64,000 nucleotides of DNA, taken from contig JALHQP010000001.1 in the NCBI GenBank assembly GCA_022841885.1, positions 62,001 through 126,000 on the forward strand, written 5' to 3'. The DNA comes from Aquincola sp. (lineage in GTDB: Bacteria; Pseudomonadota; Gammaproteobacteria; Burkholderiales; Burkholderiaceae_C). Below, piece by piece: positions 26,501-38,500 of the stretch. Numbering within the stretch: position 1 is the first letter of the stretch; the number at the start of each line of letters is the position of its first letter. The notes beneath the pieces are model-generated. The model was not told the origin of the DNA. It did not search any database and saw only the letters and a program-made list of their open reading frames with translations. A program made the translations under genes and the position numbers.

Positions 26501-29500
26501 GGACACCTGCACCTGCACCACGTAGACGTTGTCGCCGTTGGCGTCGGTCGGTGCTTCGAAGTCGGGGGGGCTGGCGAAGGCCAGCGCCCCTGTCGACGCG
26601 TCGATCGTGAAGCGCGCCGCGTCAGCGCCGCCGACGATCGAGTACGACAGGGTTTGACCGGCGTCGATGTCGGTAGCGACGACGGTGGTCACCGCCGTGC
26701 TGTTCTCGGCAATGCTGACGGCCGCGGTGATACCGCCGCCGTTGCTGGTGATCATGGGCAGGTCGTTGGTGCCGGTCACCGTGATCGTCACGGTGGCCGG
26801 CGCGCTGATCGCGCCGCTGTTGTCGGTGGCCGTGTAGGTGAACGTCACCTGGCGCGTGGCGCCCGGTGCGAGGCTGTCGAAGTCGGTACCGGGCGTGAAG
26901 GTGTAGGCGCCGCTGCTGTTGAAGCTGAGCGCGCCGTTGCCGGCGCCGACGCCGGAGACCAGCGCGTAGCTGGCGATCGTGCCGTCGACGTCGGTGGCCG
27001 CCGGCACGCTGGCGTTGAGCACCACGTTCTCGGTGGTGCCCGCGCTGGCGTTGCTGGCCACCGGGCCGTCGTTGCTGCCGGTGACGGTGATGGTCACGGT
27101 GGCCGGTGCGCTGACGGCGCCGTTGTTGTCGGTGGCGGTGTAGGTGAACGTGACCTGGCGCGTGGCGCCCACGGCCAGGTTGTCGAAGTCCGTGCCGGGG
27201 TTGAAGACGTAGCTGCCGTCGGGATTGAAGCTCAGCGAGCCGTTGCCGGCGCCGACGCCCGTGGCGAGCGCGTAGCTGACGATCGTGCCGTCCACGTCGG
27301 TGGCGGCCGGCACGCTGGCGTTGAGCACCGTGTTCTCGCCGGTGCCGGCGCTGGCGTTGCTGGCCACCGGGCCGTCGTTGGTGCCCGTGACGTTGATGAC
27401 CACCGTCGTGGTTGAGCCGTCGTTGAGTGCGACGGTGAAGGTCTCGGTGTCGACTTGGCCGTCGGCCAGTGCCTGGGCCGCGGCACCGAGCGTGTAGGTC
27501 CACGCGCCGGCCGCGTTGAGCACCAGCGAGCCGTAGGTGCCGGTTTGCGTGCCCGCCACGAAGGCCAGGCCGGGGTTGTCGACATCGGTGGCCGTCAGCG
27601 TGCCGTTCGCCGTCGGCGAACTGTCCTCGGTCACCGCGCCGGTACCCGTCGAGATCACCGGCAGGTCGTCCGTGCCGGTCACCGTGATGGTGACGGTGGC
27701 CGGCGCGCTCACCGCACCGTTGTTGTCGGTGGCGGTGTAGGTGAAGCTGACCTGGCGCGTGGCGCCGGCAGCCAGGCTGTCGAAGTCCGCACCGGGGTTG
27801 AAGATGTAGCTGCCGTCGGCGTTGAAGGTCAACGACCCGTTGCCCGCACCCAGGCCACCGACCAGCGCGTAGCTGGCGATCGTGCCGTCGACATCGGTGG
27901 CGGCCGGCACGCTGGCGTTGAGCACCGTGTTCTCGCCGGTGCCCGCGCTGGCATTGCTGGCCACCGGGCCGTCGTTGGTGCCGGTGACGGTGATGGTGAC
28001 CGTCGCGGGGGCGCTCACGGCGCCGTCGTTGTCGGTGGCGGTATAGGTGAAGGTCACCTGCCGGGTGGCGCCCGCCGCAAGGTTGTCGAAGTCGGTGCCG
28101 GGGGTGAAGGTGTAGGCCCCCGTGCTGCCGAAGCTGAGCGATCCATTGCCGGCGCCGACGCCCGTGACCAGGGTGTAGCTGGCGATCGTGCCGTCGACGT
28201 CGGCCGCCGCGGGCACGCTGGTGCTGAGCACCGTGTTTTCGCTGGTGCCGGCGCTGGCGTTGCTGGCGATGGGGCCGTCGTTGCTGCCGGTGACCGTGAT
28301 CGTGACCGTGGCCGGGGCGCTGATGGCGCCGCCGTCATCGGTCGCGGTGTACGTGAACGTGACTTGGCGGGTGGCACCGACGGCCAGGCTGTCGAAGTCG
28401 GTGCCCGGCGTGAAGACGTAGCTGCCGTCCGGGTTGAACAGCAGGCTGCCGTTGCCGGCGCCCACGCTCGCGACGAGCGCGTAGCCCACGATCGTGCCGT
28501 CGACGTCGGTGGCGGCGGGCACGCTCGCGCTGAGCACCGTGTTCTCGCCCGTGCCCGCGCTGGCGTCGCCTGCGACCGGCAGGTCGTTGACCGCGGTGAC
28601 GCTGACGAAGACCGTGGCGGTCGACGTGCCGCCCTGGCCGTCGCTGACGGTGTAGTTGATCGTCGTCGGCCCATTGAAGTTGGCGGCGGGCGTGAAGCTC
28701 AGCGTCTGGTCCGGATTGATGGTGACCACGCCGTTCGGCGAGCTGGCGGCAGTGACCGTCAGCGGGTCACCGTCGATGTCGATGTCGTTCGGCAGCACGG
28801 CGATCGGTGCCGACGTGCCCGAGTCCTCGGCGACGGTCAGCGCAGGCGCCAGCGCCGTGCCGTCGTTGACCGCCACCGGGCCGTCGTTCGTGCCATTGAC
28901 GGTGACGATGATCGTGCGCGTCGTGCCGTCGGCCGTGGTGACGGTGAAGCTATCGGTGACGCTGGCGCCCGCCGGCAGCGACTGCACGTTCGCGGCCGCG
29001 TTGTTCAGCGCGTAGCTCCACACGCCAGCGGCGTTGATGCTGAAGCTGCCGTAGGTGCCGACGCTGCCCGACTGGGCGACGAAACCCGACTGGCCGGCAT
29101 CGGCGTCAACGACCGTCAGCGTGCCGGTCGACGTGAGACTGCCGTCCTCGGTGACCGAGCCGGCCAGCGGGCCGGTGATCGTCGGCGCGTCGTTGGTGCC
29201 GGTGACGGTGAAGGTGATCGTCGCGGACGAGGTCGCGCCGGCCGCATCACGCATCGTGTAGGTGAACGACTCGGTGACCACCTGGCTGGCTGTCAGTGCG
29301 TCGGCCGCCGGGCGGTCGGCGCTGTAGCTGTAGCTGCCGTCGGCGTTGAGCGTGAGCGTGCCGTAGGTGCCGGCGAGGGCGTTGCCGACCGTGCCGGTCG
29401 TGGCACCGAAGGCCACGGCCGAGACGGCCATGCTGTCGCCGCTGTCGACATCGCTGTCGTTGGCGAGCACGCCGGCGGCGGCGGTGGTCGTCAGCGTCGC

Positions 29501-32500
29501 GTTCTCGGTGGCCGCGCCGGTGTCGGCGACGGCGGTGGGGCCGTCGTTGGTGCCGGTGACGGTGATGACCAGGTTCGCGGTCGAACTCGCACCTTGCACG
29601 TCGGTGGCGGTGAACGGAATCGTCAGGACGGTCGACTGACCGACACCGAGCGACTGGTAAGGCGCGACCGATGGGTCGAAGCTGTACGTGCCGTCGGCGT
29701 TGAAGGTGAGACCGGCCGGTGCGGCGCCCGTGAGGGCGTAGCTGAGCACGGCGCCCGAGTCGATATCGGTCGCAGTAACCGAGCCGTTGACGACGGAGGC
29801 GTCCTCGGCGACCGAAAAGCTCGAGCCGATGGCCACGGGCCCGTCGTTGGTGCCATTGACGGTGATGACGACGCTGCGCGTCGTGCCGTCGGCCGTGGTA
29901 ACCGTGAAGCTGTCGGTGACGGTGGCGCCAGCCGGCAACGACTGCACGTTGGCCGCGGCGTTGTTGAGCGTGTAGGTCCAGGCGCCCGCAGCGTCGATGC
30001 TGAAGCTGCCGTAGATGCCGGCGCTGCCCGACTGGACGACGAACGCGGACTGGCCCGCGTCAGGATCGCTGACCGACAGGGTGCCGCTCGCGGAGAGCGT
30101 CGAGTCTTCGGTCACCGTGCCCGCCAGCGGTCCGGTGATCGACGGGACGTCGTTGGTGCCGGTGATGGTGAAGGTGATCGTCGCGGACGAGGTCGCGCCA
30201 GCCGCATCACGCATCGTGTAGGTGAACGACTCGGTGACGACCGTGCCGGCCGTCAACGCTTCAGCCGCAGGCCGGTCGGCGCTGTAGCTGTAGCTGCCGT
30301 CAGCATTCAGCGTCAAGGTGCCGTAGGTGCCGGCGAGCGCCGAGCCGACCGTGCCGGTCGTCGCACCGAACGAGACCGCCGAGACGGCTTGCGTGTCGCC
30401 TGAATCCACGTCGGTGTCGTTCGAGAGCACACCGCCCGCGGCGTTCACCGTCAGCGTGGCGTTCTCGCTGACCGAGCCCGCATCGGCGACTGCCGTCGGC
30501 CCGTCGTTGGTGCCGGTGACGGTGATGACCAGGTTGGCGCTGGAACTGACGCCCTGTGCGTCGGTGGCCGTGAACGGGATCGTCAGCACGGTCGACTGAC
30601 CGACGCCGAGCGATTGGTAGGGTGCGGCCGACGCGTCGAAGCTGTACGTGCCGTCGGCGTTGAACGTCAGGCCGGCCGGTGCGGCGCCGGTGAGCGCGTA
30701 GCTCAGCACGGCGCCCGTGTCCACATCAGTGGCCGTCACCGCACCGTTGACCACCGCGGCGTCCTCGGCGACAGAGAAGCTCGAGCCGACCGCCACCGGG
30801 CCGTCGTTGGTGCCGTTGACGGCGACGATGATCGTGCGCGTCGTCCCGTCGGCTGTCGTGACCGTGAAGCTGTCGGTGACCGAGGCACCTGCCGGCAGCG
30901 ACTGCACGTTCGCCGCCGCATTGTTGAGCGTGTAGCTCCAGGCCCCGGCCACATCGATGCTGAAGCTGCCGTACGTACCGACTGCGCCGGACTGGGCCAC
31001 GAAGCTCGACTGGCCGGCATCGGTATCGACGATCGTCAGCGTGCCGCCCGTGGTCAGCGCGCTGTCTTCGGTGACGGCACCGGCCAGCGGCCCGGTGATC
31101 GTCGGCACGTCGTTGGTGCCGGTGACCGTGAACGTGATCGTCGCCGTCGACGTGGCACCCGACGCATCTTGCATCGTGTAGCTGAACGACTCCGTGACGA
31201 TCTGACCAGCGCCAAGCGCGTCGGCCGCCGGCCGGTTCGCGGCGTACGAGTAGGAACCGTCGGCGTTGAGCGTCAACGTGCCATACGTTCCGTCCAATGC
31301 AGCGCCCACGGCACCCGCGCTGGCGCCGAACGACACGGCGGAAACGGTCTGGGTGTCGCCCGTGTCGATGTCGGTGTCGTTGGCCAGCACGCCGCTGGCC
31401 GCGTCGACAGTCAACGTGGCGTTCTCGGCGACGGCACCCGTGTCGCCGGCGGCCACCGGGCCGTCGTTGGTGCCGGTGACGGTGATGACCAGGTTCGCGC
31501 TGGAGCTGGCGCCCTGCGCGTCGGCGGCCGTGAACGGGATCGTCAGCACGGTCGACTGACCGACGCCGAGCGATTGGTAGGGTGCGGCCGACGCGTCGAA
31601 GCTGTACGTGCCGTCGGCGTTGAAGGTGAGGCCGGCCGGTGCGGCGCCCGCGAGGGCATAGCTGAGGACGGCACCGGTGTCCACGTCGGTCGCTGTGACC
31701 ACGCCGTTGACCACGGCGGCGTCTTCCGCCACCGAGAAGCTCGAGCCGACCGCCACCGGGCCGTCGTTGGTGCCGTTGATGGTGATGACGACGCTGCGCG
31801 TCGTGCCATCGGCCGTGGTGACGGTGAAGCTGTCGGTGACGCTCGCGCCGGCGAACAGCGACTGCACGTTCGCCGCGGCGTTGTCCAGCGTGTAGGTCCA
31901 GGCGCCCGCAGCGTCGATGCTGAAGCTGCCGTAAGTGCCCGTGGTGCCGGACTGGACGAGCCAGGTCGACTGGCCCGCATCGGGGTCGACAATCGTCAGC
32001 GTGCCGGTCGAAGTGAGCGTCGTATCCTCTGTCGCCGAGCCGGCGAGCGGGCCGGTGATCGTCGGCGCGTCGTTCGTGCCGGTCACCGTGAAGGTGAGGT
32101 TCGCGGTCGATGTGGCACCGGCCGCATCGCGCATCGTGTAGGTGAACGACTCTGTGACGAGCTGCCCCGCCGCCAGCGCATCGGCGGCTGGTGTGTTGGC
32201 CGTGTAGCTATACGAACCATCGGCGTTGAGCGTGAGCGTGCCGTAGGTGCCGGCGAGCGCCGAGCCGACGACGCCCGTGGTGGCACCGAAGGCCACGGCC
32301 GAGACGGCCTGGGTGTCGCCCGCGTCGACATCGGTGTCGTTCGCCAGCACGCCTGCGGCCGCACCGACCGTGAGCGTGGCGTCTTCGTTCACAGAGCCCG
32401 CATCGGCGACGGCCACCGGGCCGTCGTTCGTGCCGGTGACGGTGACGACCAGGTTCGCGGTCGAACTTGCGCCTTGGGCATCCGTGGCCGTGAACGGGAT

Positions 32501-35500
32501 CGTCAGGACGGTCGACTGGCCGACGCCGAGCGACTGGTAGGCCGCGGCCGACGGGTCGAAGCTGTACGTGCCGTCGGCGTTGAAGGTGAGACCGGCCGGT
32601 GCGGCGCCCGTGAGGGCGTAGCTGAGCACGGCGCCCGAGTCGATGTCGGTCGCAGTAACCGAGCCGTTGACGACGGAGGCGTCCTCGGCGACCGAAAAGC
32701 TCGAGCCGATGGCCACGGGCCCGTCGTTGGTGCCGTTGACGGTGATGACGATGGTGCGCGTCGTGCCGTCGGCTGTCGTGATGGTGAAGGTGTCGGTGAC
32801 GGTGGCGCCAGCCGGCAACGACTGCACGTTGGCCGCGGCGTTGTTGAGCGTGTAGGTCCAGGCGCCCGCAGCGTCGATGCTGAAACTGCCGTAGATGCCG
32901 GCGCTGCCCGACTGGACGACGAACGCGGACTGGCCTGCGTCGGGATCCGTCACGACCAGCGTGCCGGTCGAGGTCAGCGTGGTGTCTTCGGTGGCGGCAC
33001 CGGTCAGCGGCCCGGTGACGGTCGGCACGTCGTTCGTGCCGGTGACCGTGAAGGTGACTGTCGCGGTGGACGTCGCTCCTGCGGCGTCGCGCATCGTGTA
33101 GGTGAACGACTCGGTGACGACCTGGCCGGCCGTCAACGCTTCAGCCGCAGGCCGGTCGGCGCTGTAGCTGTAGCTGCCGTCGGCGTTGAGCGTGAGCGTG
33201 CCGTAGCTGCCGGCGAGGGCGCTGCCCACCGTGCCGGTCGTGGCACCGAAGGCCACGGCCGACACGGCCATGCTGTCGCCGCTGTCGACATCGCTGTCGT
33301 TGGCCAGCACGCCCGTCGCGGCCGTGGCCGTCAGCGTCGCGTTCTCGACGACCGCGCCGGAGTCCGCGGCCGCGACCGGCCCGTCGTTCGTGCCGGTGAC
33401 CGTGATGACGAGGTCCGCGACCGAGCTCGCGCCCTGGTCGTCGGTGGCGCGGAAGGGCACGGTGATGACCGTCGACTGGCCGACGCCGAGCGACTGGTAG
33501 GCCGCGACCGACGGGTCGAAGCTGTAGCTGCCGTCGGCGTTGAAGGTGAGGCCGGCCGGTGCGGCGCCGGTGAGGGCGTAGCTGAGCGTCGCACCCGCAT
33601 CCACGTCGGTGGCCGTGACCGAGCCGTTGACCACGGCGGCGTCTTCGGCCACCGAGAAGCCCGACCCGACCGCGACGGGTCCGTCGTTCGTGCCCGAGAT
33701 CGTCACGGCGACCGCATGCGTCGTTCCATCGACGCTGCGCACCGTGAAGGTCTCGGTGCGCGTCTGCCCCGCGCCGAGGTACTGCACGTCGGCATTGGCG
33801 ACGTCGTAGGTCCAGACGCCGTTGGCCGCGATCGTCATCGTCCCGAGGGCCGTGCCGACCGGCGTGCCGGCGCCGGCGACGAACGCGGCTTCGCCGGCGT
33901 CGACGTCGCTCACCGTCAGCGTGCCGCTGTCGCTCAGACGCGCTGCGACGACGTTCAGGTCTTCGGTCACCGCGCCGGCGTCGTCGCCACCGATCCCGGC
34001 CGGGTCGTTGACCGGGTTGACGGTGACGGCAACGGTCGCGGTCGACGTGCCGCCTTGGCCGTCGGAGACCGTGTACGTGAACGAGGCCGGACCGTGGTAG
34101 TCCGGGTTCGGCGTGAACACGACGTTGCTGCCGACGATCGCGACCGTGCCCTGCACGGCACCCTGCACCGAGATCACGCTCAGCGGGTCGAGTTCGATGT
34201 CGCTGTCGTTGGCGAGCAGGTCCGCCAGCGGAATCGAGATCGGCTGGTCTTCGTTGGTCGTGACGCTGTCGGCGGCCGCCACCGGCGCGTCGTTGACCGG
34301 CGTGACGTCCAGCGTCACGGTGTTCGGCGTCGCGTCGAAGCCGCCCGCGTTGTCCTGCACGCTGAACGTGAAGCTCGCGTAGGCGCTGCCGTTGGCGTTC
34401 GGCGCGGGCGTGAAGACGAGGTCACCCAGGCTGCCGACCGGGATCACCTGGCCGGCCGCGACGGGCAGGCCGTTCAAGTTCAGGCTGCCGGCGCCCGGCA
34501 GCGTGTCGATGCGTACCGCGGCCAGGGTCTGGCCGGCGTCGGCATCGGCGAAGCCGAAGTCGGCCGGCGCGAACGCACGCGAGCCGTCCTCGGCGAGCGT
34601 GAGCGTCACGTCGCTGCCGGTCGGCGCGGTATTGGTGCCGACGTTGACCGTCAGCGTCGCCGAGCTCGTGGCGCCGGACGGGTCGCGGATGGTGTAGTTG
34701 ACGAGCACCGGGCCGGTCACGTTGAGCGCCGGATCGAAGGCGAGCGTGCCGTCCGGGTTGATCGACACCGTGCCGAGCGCCGGGTTGGCGAGCGCGGCCG
34801 ACACGACCGTCAACGCATCACCGTCGACATCGCCGTCGTTGGCCAGCACCGCGATGCTCGCCAGCGGGGTGTTGATCGCGGTCGAGGCGCTGTCGTCGGC
34901 TGCGACCGGTGCGTCGTTGACCGCGCTGACGCTGATCGACTGGCTGACCGAGGGCGAGCTCGCGCCTTCGTTGTCGGTGGCCATAAAGCCGATCGACGTG
35001 CTGCCGTTCCAGTGGGCGGCCGGCACGAAGCTCAGCGTCGCGCTGCCGGCACTGGCCGGAATCACCGCGCCGAGTCCGACCGGTGCGCCGCCGTACAGCA
35101 GCGTGCCGTTGGCCGGCACGGTGGTGATCGTGAAGCTCGCGACGTTGCCGTCGGCATCGCTGCCGCCCAGCGTGAGCGGGATGCCCGCGGCATCTTCGGC
35201 GCCGCTCGCCGGCGTGACGGTCGCGACCGGCGCCTCGTTGCTGCCGTTCACCGTCACGGTGACCTGCTGCACGGTGCCGTCGGCGGTCGTGACGTTGAAG
35301 GTCTCGGTCGGCTGCTGGCTGCTCGTGAGCGCCTGCACGTTCGCGTCGCCGTTGCGCAGCGTGTAGGTCCACTGGCCGGCGACGTCGATGCTGAAGTTGC
35401 CGTAGGTGCCGCTGACGCTCGCGGCGGTGAAGGCGGCCGAGCTGTCGACATCGGTCGCGCTCAGGCTGCCGGTCGCGAGCAGCGTGCCGTCTTCGGTGAC

Positions 35501-38500
35501 GCTGCCGGCGGCGACGCCGGTGACCACCGCGGCGTCGTTGACGCCGGTGATCGTGATGACCAGGTTGGCGCTCGAACTCGCGCCGTGCTGGTCGGTGACG
35601 GTGTAGGGCACCGTCAGCACCTGCACCTGGCCCGCGGCAAGCGACTGGTAGGCCGCGTTCGAGGCATCGAAGCTGTAGCTGCCGTCGGCGTTGAACGCCA
35701 GGCCTGCCGGCGCCGCGCCGTCGAGCGCGAAGCCCAGCACGGCATTGGCATCGACATCGCTGGCGGCGACGTTGCCGTTGACGATGGCGGCGTCTTCGGT
35801 CACCGCAAAGCTGGCGGCGGCGGCCACCGGCGCGTCGTTCGTGCCGGTGACGGTGACGACCAGGCTGGCGCTGGAACTGGCGCCGGCCTCGTCGGTCACG
35901 GTGTAGGGGATCGTCAGGACCTGCGACTGGCCGACGCCGAGCGACTGGTAGGCCGCGGCCGACGGGTCGAAGCTGTAGCTTCCGTCGCTGTTGAACACCA
36001 GACCGGCAGGCGCCGCGCCGTCGAGCGCGAAGCTGAGCACCGTGCCGGCGTCGGCGTCGGTGGCGACGACCGCGCCACTGACGATGGCGGCGTCTTCGGC
36101 GACCGTGAAGGCGGCGGCCTGCGCCACCGGGGCGTCGTTGACCGCGCCGACCGTGATGTTGACGTTGGCCGTGCTGATGGCGCCAAAGCCGTCCGTCACC
36201 ATGTAGGTGAAGCTTGCCGGGCCGCTGTAGTTGGGCGCGGGCGTGAACACCACGTCGCCGCCCACCAGGGCCACCGTGCCGTTGACGGGGCTGTACACGG
36301 CCACCACGGTCAGCGGATGGCCGTCGACGTCGGTGTCGTTGGCGATCAGCGTGGCCTGCGCAATGGTCAGCGGCGTGTCTTCAGCGGTGGCCAGCGCGTC
36401 GTCCGCCGCGACCGGCGCGTCGTTGACTGCCGTGACGTTGACGAAGACCGTGGCCGAGGCGCTGCCGCCGTGGCCGTCGCCGATCGAGTAGGTGATCGTG
36501 GTGGGGCCGTTGAAGTTGGCCGCCGGGGTGAACACCAGCGTCTGGTCCGGGTTGATCGTCACCGTGCCGTTGGGCGAGCTGGCGGCGGTCACGGTCAGCG
36601 TGTCGCCATCGACGTCGCTGTCGTTGGAGAGCACGGTAATCGGCGCCGAGGGGCCGCTGTCTTCGTCCAGGGTGATGGCCGGCATGCCGGCGCTGCCGTC
36701 GTCGACGGCCACCGGGCCGTCGTTGGTGCCGATGACGGTCAGGGTGACGGTCGTGGTCGAGCCGTCGTTCAGCGCGACAGTGAAGGCGTCCGTGACCACC
36801 TCCCCTGCGTCCAGGGCCTGCGCGGCGGCACCAAGGCTGTAGGTCCAGGCACCGGCGGCGTTGAGCACGAGCGAACCGTAGGCGCCGACTTGCGTGCCGG
36901 CGACGAAGGCCAGAGTCGGGTTGTCGGCGTCGGTGGCCGTGAGCGTGCCGCTGGCGGCAGGCGCACTGTCCTCGGTGACGGTGCCCGTGCCACTCGAGAT
37001 CACCGGCGCGTCGTCGGTGCCGGTGACCGTGATGACCACCGTGGTGGTCGAGCCGTCGTTGAGTGGGACCGTGAACGTCTCGGTGACCACCTCACCGCCG
37101 GCCAGGGACTGGGCGGCCGCGCCCAGGGTGTAGCTCCAGGCGCCCGCGGCGTTCAGGACCAGCGAGCCGTAGGCGCTGGCCTGCGTGCCGGGGACGAAGG
37201 CCAGGGCCGGGTTGTCCGCATCGGTGGCGCTCAGGGTGCCGCTGGCCGACGGAGAACTGTCCTCGGTGACGCTGCCGACCGCCGTGGAGATCACCGGCGC
37301 ATCGTCCGTGCCCGTCACCGTGACGGTGACCGTCGCCGCCGAACCGTCGTTGAGTGCGACCGTGAAGGTCTCGCTGACGACCTGGCCGCCGGCGAGGGCC
37401 TGGGCAGCCGCGCCCAGGGTGTAGCTCCAGGCGCCAGCCGCATCGAGGACCAGCGAACCGTAGGCGCCGGCCTGCGTGCCGGCCACGAAGGCGAGGGCCG
37501 GGTTGTCGGCATCGGTCGCGGTCAAGCTGCCGCTCGCCGTCGGCGCGCTGTCCTCGGTGACGGCGCCGCTGCCCGAGGTGATCACCGGCAGGTCGTCGGT
37601 CCCGGTGACCGTGATCGTCACCGTGGCCGGCGCGCTGACGGCGCCGCTGTTGTCGGTGGCCGTGTAGGTGAAACTGACCTGGCGGGTTGCGCCCGCCGCC
37701 AGGCTGTCGAAGTCGCTGCCCGGGTCGAAGCTGTAGCTGCCGTCGACGTTGAACGTGAGCGTGCCGTTGCCGGCGCCCACGCCGGAGACGAGTGCGTAGC
37801 CGGCAACCGTGCCGTCGGCATCGGTGGCGGCCGGAACGCTTGCGCTCAGCGTGGTGTTCTCGGACGTGCCGGCACTGGCGTTGCCGGCGACCGGGGCATC
37901 GTTGAGCGGCGTGATGTTCACGGTCACGCTGCCGGTGGCGGTGCGCGGCGTGGCCGGGTTGCCCTGCCCACCGCTGTTGCCGTCGCTCAGCGTATAGCCG
38001 ATGGTGACGCTGGCGGGCGGTGCGTCGCTCGCGTTGGCGTACTGGATCTGCTGCAGCACCGTGTTGGCCTGGGTGCGCGTGACGCCGTCGGCGAAGGTGA
38101 TCGCGAGCGTGCCGGCGGCCAGCGCGGCCGGCGAATAGGTGCCCACGGTGACGCCGCCAAGCACCACGTTGCCGCCGGCCAGCGACAGCGTGCCGCCGCC
38201 GCTGAACTGGTCCTGAACGTTCGCACCGCCGCTGCGCGTCAGCGTCAGCACGGCGCCGCCGAGATTGTTCGCGCTGCCGACGAAGCCGGTGCCGAGTTCG
38301 GGGTCGTTGAGCGTGGCGTTGCTGTCGAGCACCACGGGCGTGCCGTTCTCGACATACGTCCGTGTGCCGCCGAGGCCGGCGAAACTCGGTGCGTCGTTGC
38401 TGCGCACGACATTGACGGTGACACTGGCGCTCACCGTGTCCGCGCCGCCGTTGGCCGTGCCGTCGCCGTCGACGACCGTGAAGCTGATGTTGCGCGGCGT

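Noticed and set aside
24266-30403. Two further long plus-strand frames (1049 and 982 codons) opposite lapA
   Set aside because: Same phase and composition as the antisense shadow above; no start signal or family features.
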